Shown here piece after piece: positions 21,009 through 33,561 of a DNA stretch of 64,000 nucleotides. The notes beneath the pieces were generated by a model, which saw only the letters and a program-made list of their open reading frames with translations, was not told the origin of the DNA and searched no databases. Position 1 is the stretch's first letter; the number at the start of each line of letters is the position of its first letter. The position numbers and the translations under genes were made by a program. Source of the stretch: Datisca glomerata (lineage: Eukaryota > Streptophyta > Magnoliopsida > Cucurbitales > Datiscaceae); assembly GCA_003255025.1 (NCBI GenBank), contig QANY01003900.1, positions 1,612,001 to 1,676,000 of the forward strand. The letters are read 5' to 3'.

Positions 21009-21907
21009 TGTAAAACCCATACTTTTCGGCCTATTTTAAGATTATGTGAGTATTTATTTTTCCGTCACATACATACTTATATATATATATATGTATATAG
21101 CTTTAACCCTTAATGTATGTGATAATTGCAACGAATTGTTAATGGGCACGTGTACTATGTCGCATCGTGACACATATGATTTTTTTGTGTTATTGTTTTT
21201 CCATGTCGTGTTTTTTAATTTAAAATTTCCCCTCTTATTATCTCTTATGGCTGGCCATCTCCCCATGATATTATCGTTCGAAATGTTCTTGATATTAACA
21301 AATCTTATCGATAGGCAATTCTGTTATGATATGGGTGTGGTGACGAGCTTTAATGGAAGCTAGCCAGCGAACTCTAAAAAGAAAGATATGAACGATCTAA
21401 TTGATTGTTAAGTTCTATACGTGAAACTATGTAAGGAAAGATATGATTGATCTGTAAGAAGGAATGATACATATTGTATGTGATTGCCTTTATGTTGTGT
21501 TATGTAGGTATGATTTTACTTACTAAGTATATTTCTATACTCACTCCATTTTATTCTAAAATTTTCAGATGAGGAGAATGCTTTTGTATCAGCTGAAGTC
21601 TAGAATGTCTAACAAGGGACTAAAGTCAGTTGTTTTTTTTTTGGGGAAAACATTTAAAATTCTTCTTTTTTTGTTAAAGTTTCAACTATTTTTATTTATT
21701 ATTTATCGTTAGATAGTTAACTGATAGTCTTTAAAATTTTTTAGACTTTGTTTAGTTATGTTTTGAATTCAATCTTAATAAAAAAAAAGACTATATTTAA
21801 GTGTTAATTTTACTCTTGATTAGTTTAAATAAAATTTGACCTACCTTCAATGAACTTTTTTTTTTAAAATAACTAGGAAATCTTAGAAAAAGTTTCTGGA
21901 TGTTACA
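21009..21907 (+). repeat. 5' LTR of the gypsy element, with a large internal deletion
   Basis: 899 bp, beginning TGTAAAACCCATACTTTTCG and ending TGTTACA. It aligns to both ends of 26100-28532 but lacks the middle ~1.6 kb (equivalent to about 26340-27985). The PBS that follows is mutated (TTAGTATTAGAG against TGGTATCAGAGC). Confidence 0.85.
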
Positions 21908-22689
21908 GTTAGTATTAGAGAAAATACGGTTCTGTAGGAAAATGTTTTACTAAAAAGTTCTTTGAATTTTGAGACAATTGATGAAATGATTTCATGGAAT
22001 TTTTTTGAATTTTAAGAGTATGTGCTTGAATTTAGGGTTGTGATGTATCTGTGTCTAGGAAACAGTAATGAATTATTGATACATGATCTTTGAATAAATT
22101 GTGTGATTGTCTTAGCTATGAACCTTTCGAACGAATCTGGATTGATTGTTGAAGACTGAGAAATTTTTAACACGAAGTCTAATTTCTCTCCACTCCCTAT
22201 AAGATTTACAATAAGGATGTAGGTGTCTGATCATAGTACGGAATCCACTGATCGTCAAGAGGGGAGCACATAATCGTGTTCTAGCACATAGCATAAGGAG
22301 GAAAAATCCTCTGGTAGCTAGAGGTTTCCTTTAAGAGGTGGGAATTCGACGTTATCGAGCGAGGTATAATAACGTTGGGGATGAGTCGGTTAGGTCTAAC
22401 GATGAGGAAGTTACCAAACCCTTAAGTGTAGCTCCTAGGTGTCCATGAGCTATGATTTGAGTTTCTTCCGTTAGGGATTTTGCACCTGGTTGTGGTCTTT
22501 GAACAAGAAGAAGATCTAAAAAAAATATCCAGAAGAAGACCTAGATAAAGATTTTCACTAAGTTATATGATTTCTAAGGATAATATTGAATAAGGAGTCT
22601 TTAAATTGTTTTGCCCTTGAATAAGTAGTTCAGTTAGTTTTGTCTAGTACGTAACTTCATCAACAAGTTTACTTAGATTGCTCTGCTTA

Positions 22690-23070
22690 AGGTTATAGGA
22701 ACATGTTTTGTTATGGTAAAACCGGGTAGTTTCTGAAGGACTACCCTGAGATGAAGGACAAGCCTAACGGTCAAAGGATCGGGAACAGACCCAAAGTGCA
22801 AGGGAAGGTTTACGCCATGTCTATGGTTGATTTAGAAGACGCTTTGAATGTGGTGTCAGGTACACTTCTCATTCATGGAGTTGCTGCATTTGTCTTGTTT
22901 GATTCCGGCTCTACGCATTCCTTTATATCTGCTAAATTTTCTAGGAGATAGAATGTGGAGATAGTACCTCTTGAGGTTGAGCTTTGTATGTCCACCCCTT
23001 CGGGTGGTATATTATGTACAGATAAGGCCAGCAACTCTTGTTCTGTAGCGATGGCTGATAGAATGTTGGA
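22690..23070 (+). pseudogene. Gypsy gag zinc knuckle and aspartic protease remnant
   Basis: Around 22700 a decayed CCHC knuckle reads CFCYGKTG with the His and last Cys lost. The open stretch 22751-22951 contains GKVYAMSMVDLEDALNVVSG, then the protease active-site block VLFDSGSTHSFIS. A stop follows at 22950. The protease would cut the polyprotein in an active element; here it is interrupted. Confidence 0.85.
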
Positions 23071-23339
23071 TTGACTAGCTTCCAACTACGCCGATATCCT
23101 TTGTCATGAACGGGAGGTAATGTTCAATCCTTGGGGCAAGTCAAGTTTCAAATTTAAAGGATTGTGTTTACACGCGCTACCTCAAATCATTCCGTCCCTG
23201 TGAGTTAGAAGACTAATTAACAGTGTATGTTAGGTCTATTTGCTTGCATGTTGGACACACGGAAGTTGGAGTTAGAACTCAACGATATATAGTTGTTTAA
23301 AGACTTCTCAAAAGTTTTTCCGGAGTCGTTGTCGGGTGT

Positions 23340-24160
23340 ATGACCTGTTAGAGAAGTGAATTTCAACATCAAGTTAATTCTCGAGAAAACCCCTATATCT
23401 AAGGCCCTATATCATATGGCACCTGCAGAGATGAAAGACCTTAAGGAATAAGTGCAAGAACTATTGGACAAGGGCTTTATTCGTGCCAGTGTCTCACCCT
23501 GGGGAGCACCTGTTTTATTTGTGAAGAAGAAAGATGGATCCATGAGGCTTTGTATCAACTATAGGGAGTTGAACAAGGTTACCATTAAAAATAAGTACCC
23601 TATACCTCGAATAGGAGATAATCCACAGAGTTTGTGTTTTCTAAAAACCGACTTTTGTTCTCTGCTTTCTTAAAAACTCGACTTTTGTTCATACTCGATA
23701 TGGACATTATGAGTTTTTGGTCATGCCTTTTGGGTTGACCAATGCTATCACTCCATTTATGGATTAAATGACATTCTAATCTACTCTTAAGTCTGAAGGA
23801 GAACATGAGGAACATCTCAGAACCACACTTCAGATTTAAAATGACCATATGTTTGATGCAAAGTTTAGTAAGTGTGAGTTTTGGTTATCTAAGATTGCCT
23901 TTTAGGACATGTAGTTTCTAAAGAGGGTACGTTAGTGGATCTGAAAAAGATAGAAGTAGTAATAAACTGGAACTGTCCAACGAGTGTTATAGAGGTTAGG
24001 AGTTTTTTGGGTTTGGCAAGATATTACTGGAGATTTGTAGAGGGATTTTCTAAAATTTCTACATGGTTGACTAAGTTGACGAGAAAGAATGCACGGTACC
24101 TATGGTCAGAAGAGTGCGAAAAGAGTTTCCTAGAACTTAAATAAAGATTGGTGTTGGACC
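23340..24160 (+). pseudogene. Gypsy reverse transcriptase remnant
   Basis: Blocks present: [48 protein letters not shown], then a collapsed section. The sheet with the catalytic YVDD is missing, and [12 protein letters not shown] follows in another frame. The thumb/connection text is KFSKCEFWL, then VRSFLGLARYYWRFVEGFSK and WSEECEKSFLELK. Multiple stops and a deletion between 23640 and 23740 destroy the active site. Confidence 0.88.
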
Positions 24161-24164
24161 CCGT

Positions 24165-24570
24165 CATTACTGTGCCCGCTGGGAGTGATGGATTCATTAT
24201 CTACAGTGATGCCTCACGAGTGGGCTTTGGTTGTGTATTGATGCAGCATGGGAAATTTATAGCCTATACTTCCTGACAATTGAAATGTTACGAACAAAAC
24301 TACCCAACCCATGGTTTGGAACTTGCAGTGGTAGTTTTTTTCTTTGACGATTTGGCATCATTATCTCTATGGAACAAGGGTCGAGATCTACACAGAACAT
24401 AAGAGTCTAAAGCATATCTCCACGCAAAAAGAGCTTAATATGAGGCAACATAGATGGTTGAAACTGGCTAAGAATTATGTTTGTGTGATTAACTACCATC
24501 CTAAAAAAGCAAATGTGGTAGTAGATGCACTAAGTAGGAAATCAGGTTCTTTAGCAGCCCACATTTCCAC
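24165..24570 (+). pseudogene. Gypsy RNase H remnant
   Basis: IIYSDASRVGFGCVLMQHGK, then [13 protein letters not shown], a frame change, [18 protein letters not shown], and [18 protein letters not shown]. These are the standard gypsy RNase H landmarks (YSDAS, LEL, TDH seen here as TEH, ADALSR seen here as VDALSR). Breaks occur at about 24275 and 24340. Confidence 0.88.
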
Positions 24571-24779
24571 TCAGAAATTCATTCAAGACTTAGAAAGTTT
24601 GGAGTTGGAAATCTTGGTCCAGAATGCTTCGGCTATGCTTGCTCAACTAACGATGCGACCTACACTTAAAGATAGGATACTTGATGCACAGAATGAGGAT
24701 CCGTCCTTAGTAAAGATCACATCAGAGATTGGGAGCACGGAAATGAAAGGTTTATGGATGTCTCAAGATGGAGTACTTA

Positions 24780-25560
24780 AATTCAACAAAAGAGTTGTTA
24801 TACCTCTGAGTGAGGAGCTAAAAAGGGAGATTCTTGTAGAAGCCCACTCCACTCCCTACTCAACTCACCCGGGTAGTACAAAAATGTATCAGGACCTACG
24901 TAAGCACTTTTGATGGAACAACATGAAAAGAGATGTGACGAAATTTGTAGATTAATGTCTCACTTGTCAACAAGTGAAGACCGAATGCCAACGCCCTTCC
25001 AGTCACTTACAGGCTTTAGAAATTCCAGAATGGAAATGTGAGCATATATCGATAGACTTTGTAGTAGGTTTACCAAAGACTATGGGAGGATTTGATGCCA
25101 TTTGGGTTATAGCTGATCGTTTGACTATGTCTACATATTTCCTATCGGGTCGTATGACATTCTCAGTGGAGGATTGGGCAAAGTTATACGTTAAAGAGAT
25201 TGTTAGACTCCATTGGGTACTAGTATCTGTAGTATCAGACTGTGATCCAAAGTTTATTTCAAGATTTTGGCAGTCAAGAAACTTTGGGTACCAAACTTTA
25301 GCAAGACTTTTCACTCTCAAACAGATGGATAGATAGAACGGACCATCCAAACTCTCAAGGATATGTTACGAGCGTGTGTGTTGGATTTTCAAGGGAATTG
25401 GAGTGATAAGTTACTACTTATCGAGTTCTCAAACAACAATAGCTATCAAGTAACCATCGAGATGGCACCCTTCAAGGCCTTATATGGAAGAACGTGTCGA
25501 TCTCATATTCATTGGGAGGAGGTTGGCGATAGAAAGTTGTTCAGCCTAGAAATGATCCAA
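24780..25560 (+). pseudogene. Gypsy integrase core remnant
   Basis: The zinc-finger part shows [18 protein letters not shown] and, after stops, CLTCQQVK. The catalytic core follows with ISIDFVVGLPKT (first Asp), ADRLTMSTYFL and VSDCDPKFISRFWQS (second Asp region). The section with the catalytic Glu is frame-shifted near 25335, and NSYQVTIEMAPFKALYGRTC follows. It cannot be functional. Confidence 0.87.
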
Positions 25561-25629
25561 TAAGTTGATGAAGATATTATCAAGGTTCAAAAAATGATCC
25601 AAACTACACAGAGTCGCTAGAAACGTTAC

Positions 25630-26060
25630 GTGGGTGTATGTAGGAAAAGCCAAGAATTTGCAGTCACCCCTGTAAAAGGAGTTATGAGATTTAGGAAGAA
25701 GGGAAAGCTTAGTCCTCATTTTATAAGACCTTTTGAGATCTTGGAGCGTGTTGGGGTTATTGCTTATCGTGTAGTACTATCTCCAGCTTTAGTAGGAACA
25801 CATGATGTCTTTCACGTGTCTATGTTACAGAGGTACATTCCTGACCCATCGCACATTCTGAGTTATAAGCCTCTCCAGTTATGAGAAGATTTAACTTATG
25901 AAGAGATTCTAATTCAAGTCCTAGACAGAATGATGCATGTGTTACGCACTAAGGAGATCACCCTAGTCAAGGTACTTTGTAAGAACTATCAAGTAGAAGA
26001 GGCCATGTGGGAACGAGAGGATGAGATTTGAGCTCTATATCCAGACCTTTTCAAGGTTCA
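25630..26060 (+). pseudogene. Gypsy integrase C-terminus with chromodomain relic
   Basis: GVMRFRKKGKLSPHFIRPFE, ERVGVIAYRVVLSPAL, HDVFHVSMLQRYIPDPSHIL, then after a stop EEILIQVLDRMMHVLRTKEI, TLVKVLCKNYQVEEAMWERE. The GPF/Y-like module (RPFE) followed by a degenerate chromodomain places the element among chromoviruses. The motif text is closest to the Tekay/Del lineage. Confidence 0.85.
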
Positions 26061-26090
26061 ACTCTGTCGAGGACGAAAATTCTTATAATG

Positions 26091-26099
26091 AGGGGAGGA
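26091..26099 (+). promoter_or_regulatory. Polypurine tract of the gypsy element
   Basis: AGGGGAGGA directly before the second LTR, the expected primer site for plus-strand synthesis. Confidence 0.8.
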
Positions 26100-28532
26100 T
26101 GTAACACCCCTACTTTTTCGGCCTATTTTAAGATTATGTGAGTATTTCTTTTTCCGTCACATACATACTATATATAGCTTAAACCCTTTATGTATGTGAT
26201 AATTACAACAAACTGTTAATGGACACGTGTATTATGTACACGTGACATATGATTTTTTTTTTGTGTTATTGTTTTTCCATGTATTTTTTTAATTTAGAAT
26301 CCCCCCTCCCCCCTCCTATGCTTATTGCCGCCCATATCACCTTGTAGGAGATGATGATATTATCTTATATTCATTTATGTTTGCCTAATCAAAGGTGAAG
26401 AGTTATGATAGTTTAAAATTCCTAGTTGGCTGAAATCTTCACCTAGTCAAAGGTGAAGAGTTGTGATAGTTTAATCTACATCATCTTTGTATTTCAAAAT
26501 ATCAGTTAGATTTACAAGATATTTTGGGATAAATCTTATCTTATCTAAACTTAGAATGATGCAAAGTATATATATAGATAGATATATATGAGGTCATTGT
26601 GTTTTTCTTTGCCCTGATTTTGATCTCTCTCCCTTTGGTGGCAACATCATTCTTTTCTCTCTCTCTCTAGCATGAAATTTTCCCTCTCCATCTCTAAAGA
26701 GCTCTAGTTGTTAAAGAGGGATAGGTTTTGATCGGTAGTATTTGTCATGAGACTTAGATCATTTTCGGATCACACTATCAGGTAAAATTTGTATTTATCC
26801 TCTCTTCAGTGTAAACTTTTTTCTTTTTTGTTTTTTCATTTTCACAGAATAGATTCTGAATAATTCTAGGTTAATACATGTATGAAGGTTTATTTATGTC
26901 CCAAATTTGTTTTTGATGAATAGAAACGTTTATAATATAAAAATCTAATTGTTTTTCACAAACTGAGAATTTTCAGATTTACTAAACACCATAAAAATGA
27001 ATTTATATTTTGGAGCTCAAACGTTTGGAATTTGAATCTGAAAATTTCCGGGTGTATGATTAACATGGTGAAACATACATCGTAGAATAATTAGAGTAAA
27101 ATTCAATTTCAATTACTTTTTATAATTTTTCAAAGTTTCTGGTTTGTACAGAAAAAAACAGTTTGTTTGATGTACGATTTTGTGATTGTTACTCTATTGT
27201 GAACAACTCAGTTTAATCTACAAAATTTACTGTATTATTTTATTGTAAATTTTTGGAATTTTACCATAAGTTTTGCATCATGAAACATATTTTCGAAGGA
27301 TACTGTTTTACTTGGGAAACACAGTTTTCTGTAATGATTTTGTTTTCACATTTTGACAACTTAAACGACATTAGAATTTTACAAAATTAAATATGTTAAA
27401 CTCTTATATATTAGAGAGGATCCAGAAAGAAACTTAGAATTTTTTTGGACCCTAGGTTTTGTTGTGCCAGTTTGACCGAATCTATACTTTAGGGTTAAAT
27501 TCAAATTTTTCAGACCGTATTGTTATGAAAAGTTTAGTATTATCTGTTTCAGGAGTTTCGATTTTGTAATTTCTTTACCGGGATATCAGTTAAGTGAGAT
27601 CCTACACATGTAACAATGTACGTTGATTGTATCTTCATGACGTTATCATTGTTCTGCTTTATTTTATTACGTGATGATTATGTATCGTAAGATTTTGAAC
27701 TTTGAAAAGGATATGGGTTATAAGATAAGAAAGACTATCACATTTGAATGTAACGTAAAAAGTCGTGTGTCGTTAGAGCCATGTACCCACAAACTTTGTA
27801 TTGTTTGCCTTTTCCTTCGGAAAAAGACTCCATGTTACCTCGTCCTTCGAGAGGGGGTCTCTGTATATGTTCTGGTTAGTCTTGTGAGAATACATTATTG
27901 TAACTGGTTGCACCTTCTTGAAGGTGCGAAGTGGTATTCATGTATGACCTTACATGCTAACAAAACTTACTGACGGGTAATTTTGTTTTGATATGGGTGT
28001 GGTGGTGAGCTCTGACAGATTTTGGCCAGCGAACTCTGTAAGGAAATATATGAACGATCTGATTGAATGTTAAGTTTTGTACATGAAACTCTGTAAGGAA
28101 AGATATGATCGATCTGAATGAATGTTATATTCTGAACGTGAAACTCTGTAAGAAGGTATGATACATATTGTATCGTTTGCATTTGTATGTTGTTATGTAT
28201 GTACGGTTTTACTCACTGAGTATATTTTTTTTATTCAGCTCATTTTATTCTAAAAATTTTAGATGCAGATGATGCTTTTGAATTGGATAAAGTCAAGAGT
28301 CTTCGGGACAAGACTAAAGCCAAAAGTTATTTTTAACATTAGAAGTTCTTATTTAGATAGTTGACCCATAGTCTTTAAATTTGTTAGACTTTGTTAAACG
28401 ACATTTTGAATTCATTCGTCATAAAAAATACTATGTTTAAGTGTTAATTTTACTCTTGATTAGTTTTAAAAAAATTGACCTAGCTTCTGCGAACTTTTGA
28501 TTAAATAACTAGGAAAATCTTAGGACATTACA
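26100..28532 (+). repeat. Second (long) LTR of the gypsy element, 2.4 kb
   Basis: Starts TGTAACACCCCTACTTTTTC and ends ATTACA, directly followed by the PBS TGGTATCAGAGC. Its length fits Tekay-type elements. Its two ends match the shorter LTR at 21009-21907. Confidence 0.87.
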
Positions 28533-29530
28533 GATGGTATCAGAGCAAATACGGTTTCTGTAGGCAAATGTATTTACTAAAAAGTTTCCTGGACTTTGAG
28601 TTAATTGACGAAATGATTTCATGGAAACTTTTTTGAATTTTAAGAGTCCGTTCCAGAATATAAGGGTGTGTTGTGTCTGTGTCTAGGAAACAATAATAAA
28701 TTATTGATATGTGATCTCTGAATGAATTGTGTGATTGTCTCAGCTATGAACCTTTCGAATGACTTTGGATCGACTGTTGACGACTAAGAAATTTTTTATG
28801 CGGAATCCAATTTCTCTTCACTCCCTAGGAAGTTTACAAGAAGGATGTTGTTGCACCCGAATCGTAGGCGTCTGTTTATAGTATGGAATCCATAGACCAT
28901 CAGGAGGGGAGCACATAATCGTGTTTCAGCACAGAGCATAAGGAGGGAAAATCCTCTGGTAGCTAGAGGTTTCCCTCGAGAAGTGGGAATTCAATGTTAT
29001 CGAGCGAGGCATAATAACTTTGGTGATGAGTTGGTTAGACCTAACGATGAGGAATTTATCTAACCCTTACGTGTAGCTCCTAGGCGTCCACGAGCTATGA
29101 TTTGGGTTTCTACCATTAGGGATTTGCACCTAGTTGTGGCCCAGGACGCACATTATCCCTAGAGCCCCTGAACCAGAAGAGGATCTAGAGGAAGATCCAA
29201 ATGAAGATTTTCACTACTTTCTATGATTTCTAAGGATAGTATTGAATAAAGAGTCTTTAAATTGTTTTGGCCTTGAATAAATAGTTTAGTTAGTTTCGTC
29301 TAGTACGTAACTTTATCAACAAGTTGAATTAGACTGCTCTACTTAAGGCTATATGAGCATATTTTTGTTGTGGTAAAACCGGACATTTTTTGAAAGACTA
29401 CCCTGAGATGAAGGACAAGCCTAGCACTCAAAGGATTAGGAATGGACCCAAAGCGCAAGGGAAGGTTTAGGCCATGTCTAAAGCTTATTTAGAAGATATT
29501 TCGAATGTGGTGTCATGTACACTTCTCATT
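28533..29530 (+). repeat. Truncated second internal region of the gypsy array
   Basis: Matches 21908-22880 in order: leader, the GGAGGGGAGCACATAATCG region, the knuckle relic (GGTAAAACCGG) and the start of the protease block. It stops at 29530, where the LINE ORF1 sequence begins without transition. Confidence 0.85.
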
Positions 29531-29991
29531 AAAGAATTATTAAGATCAAAAGAGACTAACTCTAAAAGATCTAGCAAGAGAACCCTAAGAGTGTAATCAT
29601 AATTTTTTAAAATATCTCCTACTTTAGAGGTAAGTTTAATAGCTATTTGTTCTATAAACCAATCAGGAGGAAGGTCTAGAATCCGAATCCAGACAGAATA
29701 TTTATCAAAATTAATTTCACTGGCCTGTGTCCCCTCTATATATTCCTTGATAACAAGTAGATAACCATTGAAGCTACAAGGACTTCTACTCTCCACTTTC
29801 ATAGCATCTCGAATATTCTTTAGCTTGATAAGAAAAGTATTATTTTCTAACACCTTAACTTCCCTACTGTCTCCGATTCCCCAGCTTTTCCTAAGAATAT
29901 TGTTCATGCTATTTGTGTTGAAAGTTGTCTTCCCTACTAACCTTATTTCTGCATTGTGATTGTTGTCCTGGAGCAGATCATCTAGATCCAA
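29531..29991 (-). pseudogene. LINE ORF1 fragment (DUF4283, gag-like)
   Basis: The minus frame starts MDLDDLLQDNNHNAEIRLVG and continues KSWGIGDSREVKVLENNTFL, WIRILDLPPDWFIEQIAIKL, TSKVGDI. This is the DUF4283 domain of plant L1-type ORF1/gag proteins, which bind the element RNA; the expected downstream zinc knuckle is missing. The first ~150 codons are open. The frame breaks at the junction with the gypsy sequence at 29530. It has the same strand as the endonuclease piece at 20501-21008, with the gypsy array between them, so both probably come from one LINE. Confidence 0.75.
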
Positions 29992-30375
29992 GATGTTGCT
30001 GAAACCTTACCTTGGCACAAGTCCTCCATCTCAAGAAAAAGTTAGCCGAAGATGGAGAAGAACCCACCAGAAAAACCACTCAGATAACGTCAAGAAAAGA
30101 AACAGAACCACCGAAAGGCGCACAAAAGGGAAACCAAGATATGAGAAGGAAAGAGGATTCCAAAAAACAAAAGAAAGAAAAGTAAATGAATCACGAACAA
30201 AGTTAACCAAGAGCTAAAGAGAATACGATATGTACTAAAACTGAATAAGAAAATCTGGACATACAAGGATGAACGGAAACCTTAATGAGATGAATGAGAT
30301 CAAAAGAACAGAGGAAACAACGAACAAAAACAGGGACCAGGAACAAAGAAGATCGTAGCAGAAAAAATTAATCAA
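29992..30375 (-). other. Putative 5' UTR of the minus-strand LINE
   Basis: Pyrimidine-rich on the minus strand (purine-rich as given), less AT-rich than the following spacer, and directly upstream of the ORF1 start. The plus-strand open frame here is a shadow without known motifs. The LINE 5' end is probably near 30375, where base composition changes sharply. Confidence 0.4.
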
Positions 30376-32420
30376 GTTTTAAATGAATAAATATTTAACA
30401 ATAATTTTCAGTTTATTATTTTAAGATCTATTAAAATGATTTAAGAAATTAAGAATGATTATAATAATACTTGTTCACTTAAATCTTAATCAATTACGTA
30501 ACATAATCGAGCCACTCTTCCGATTTTCCCACTATTTTGTATCCTCTTTCATTCTTTCTTTTCTTTTTTAATGGAAAATCATTTTTCTGTTTCTTCAGTT
30601 ATTTCATAATACTAAAAGAAAACATCTCGCCATAGAAATGGACCTTTTGCCTATTCTAGATACTAAAAATGTTTACAAAAATCATTTAATTATCTTCCTT
30701 TCATTTATAAATCAAGTTTTTTTAATAAATTTTTAATTTAACTGATTACTCAATTATTTTTTTGAATTTTTCAGCTTTAATTTTTTTTCCCTAAAAGAAG
30801 TGTTAATTTCTTATTTATCAAGATTTATAGTTTCAGAAACCGTTTTGTAAGTTTATACTTTGTAAATGAAAAAGTAAAGGGATTTTGTTTGCATTTTCTG
30901 TTTTTTATTTTCAAATGTTGAACAAGAGTAATTTGTTAAGTACTTGAAAACTTGACACCCAAAGATGTCATTATGAGTAGTGAGTATTGTTTATGTGGCA
31001 ACTTTAATGTTAAACTTTACATTTTTCAAATATTTTAAACAAATAATAAAAGAGAAATTGATGTTAATGTTTTCTAGACGAAATTGTTATTAAATTTTAT
31101 GGTGAAAAATAATGCAAAAAGAAAATGGAGAATGAAAACACGAAAGAAGAAAACTGGTTTTCCAGAAGTAAATCAAATGAAAACAATAAAATAAACACCG
31201 AATGAAGAAATTATTTAAACTGTCTAAAAAACATAAAAAAGCAAGCAATTTAGGGTATATTTGTTAGTATTTATGATTATAAGTATTTTTATACATTGAA
31301 ATAATAATAGTTTAGTTTATAATTTTGTCATACGTGTTTTTCTAATAAACGTTTGCATATATTTTATAACCTATTTATGTGTATGTTAAACATTAGAGCA
31401 CATGCTTTTTATAGAAGTACTTTCATATACTTATGTTACAATCAACAATATTTGTTTAGTACATGTGATTTAAGTAGCATTTTTAAATGCATTAAAGGGC
31501 TTCTAGACGAAGCACTCCCAAACCAGACGCATTGGGTACTGACGGGACAGCTTTTTGCTACCAGACGAAGGTCTTACGTCACCTATGATGATGGAAAATT
31601 CCATCTTTTTTGGAAAAAAACAGAAAAAGTAAAGGTGACAAACGGTAAAAAATGAATCTCACAATCTCACATTAAGATTAACAATTGTTATACTATCATC
31701 TAGCAGAATATTTTTACTACCATGATCTAGTAGAAAAAGTTTAAATTAAGGAGACAACTTAGTCTTTTCTCTTGTAGAAAAAGTTTAATTTCGTTCAAGA
31801 GTAGAAGGGTCTTAAACTCATTTCTTTTCTTTCACAATCGTCTTCCATGAAAATTTATCTTAGGTATTGTACATGATAGGATAATCAGAAAGGGCTAGGA
31901 TTGTTGAGCTATCAAAAGATGCTGAAAAAGCAGATGAAGGAGAAGCGTATTTGAAAGGTGGAGTCAACCTTGGAGATGTCATGGCAATCAAAGCAACTAA
32001 TTAAAAGTTGAATTCAATCAAGATGGTTATTGTAACTGCCACGATTTTGTTAACTAACCAAATTCAAGTAGTTTTCTACATTTTCTTTGTAAAATGGCCA
32101 TGGAGTGAGAGGCCTATAAATATCATTATATGTATCAAAGAAAATTAATCGAATACAAGCTAGTTTTTGCATTACAACTCGAATCTCTATTTTTCAATAA
32201 CTTTCATTCAATACCCTATTGCTTCACAACTGGAGTTAAGTAGATGAAAAATCCCTTAGTGGTGTTTTCATCGAGAACTTCGATAAAAATACTTAAAGAA
32301 AAATGAGCTATAAGCAACATCGAGTTTGCCTAGGAAAAGTTCAAGTGTTACACAAAACACTGAAAGCATTATTGAATCACTGATTCAACCTTAGCGACAA
32401 AATCAAAACGTACAACCAAT
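30376..32420. other. AT-rich spacer; possible MITE and LTR-like parts
   Basis: No gene was recognised. 31251-31540 begins AGGGTATATTTGTTAGTATT and ends with the complement of GTCTGGTTTGGGAGTGCTTC, ends of the type seen in plant hAT-like MITEs; no target duplication was found. 31900-32310 has a TATA box (CCTATAAATA, about 32110) and a leader-like layout that could be a solo LTR, without confirmed ends. Confidence 0.3.
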
Positions 32421-33561
32421 GTTGGAATCTATATTAGCAAGAATTAAGTTTGTAACATCCGCAAGTAGTTTTAATTTGTAATGGACAAATAAATTACCAA
32501 CAATCTCACACATGTGTTACAAATTAAGAAATAAATATACTCTGCTGAATATTTCAAAAAAATAATATATTAGTATAAATGTCTAGAAGACTTGAATCTG
32601 CACCTTGTATTTTTAAAATGTAGTTTACAGAAATTTGGTGAATTAAAGTCTTGAACCAAATACTTTAATATAAAATCGACCATTTTGGTACACATTTATT
32701 TCACATAACTTCTGATTTTAAATTAGGTGGGCTGAATAGGCCATGCACAATATTGAATCTCATGAATGCTCTATAGAGTTAGTCGTCCACACTTTCACAC
32801 TCAATCCATCAAGTGTATATTACAATTAATATATCACTCAATAATTGATATGGACTGATTACGAGGTTAAGCTCAAGATCACAACCATTGTAGTACATAT
32901 ATGTTACTATCCTCATGGGGATATAATTGGATAGAGTAAATTTGGATAGAATTCACAAAGGAATTAATAAGTGACTTGTTTTTACCTATTGGACCTACTT
33001 CATGGAATGTTTGATCACATAAATTGGGTTGCCATCACTACTACTTCCATTTATAGGTTCTAGCTCTATCCACTCCATATATAATTTACTTTTTCAGCTA
33101 GCCCTTTTAGTCAAAATATTAACAATTAAAATTTTCTACAATCACATAAATTTAAAATTAACTCAACATTTCATTATAGTTACCTCACATTTTCAAATAT
33201 CTAGGTGATTATGCATTCTCTCTTATTATGACTTTATTTTAACTCAAGCATTTAGAGCTAAACAATAATAAATAAATTAGAGAAATATATTTCACACAAA
33301 ATTCATCCATGCTACCTTGCCTTTGATAATCAATTGATCATTAATCTTTACGTTCATCTCTAAATAATATCACAACTCTAGATAACACAATATGATATCA
33401 TGATAATATATCTTTGCAAGGTAATTTCAATATATATATATATAATATTTTTCATCAAGCATCATGAAAATCTATGCTTGTCGTGGAAATCCCCACATTT
33501 TCTATGATACATGGAAATATCAGCACATAGTGCACACAAAATTTCATTGGCTCATGATAAT
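32421..33561. repeat. Possible decayed LTR (weak)
   Basis: Starts TGTTGGAATCTATATTAG. The middle (32780-33080) has the style of plant LTR sequence (GACTGATTACGAGGTTAAGC, TTTACCTATTGGACCTACTT). No matching second copy occurs in the window, and the far end was not located. Confidence 0.25.

Larger units (their letters stand above)
21009..29530 (+). mobile_element. Tekay/Del-type gypsy chromovirus array: LTR-internal-LTR-truncated internal
   Basis: The order is LTR (21009-21907), internal region with gag/PR/RT/RH/INT/chromodomain relics (21908-26099), second LTR (26100-28532), and a repeat of the leader and gag start (28533-29530). The last part corresponds to 21908-22880 and stops at ACACTTCTCATT. 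A PBS of the TGGTATCAGAGC type (28535-28546) follows the second LTR. Two head-to-tail copies sharing one LTR, or a recombination product, would explain this. The right end is truncated against LINE sequence and no flanking duplication remains. Confidence 0.85.

Noticed and set aside
29960..30217. Lys/Arg-rich plus-strand open frame
   Set aside because: Antisense shadow of the LINE ORF1 start and leader; composition follows the purine-rich strand.
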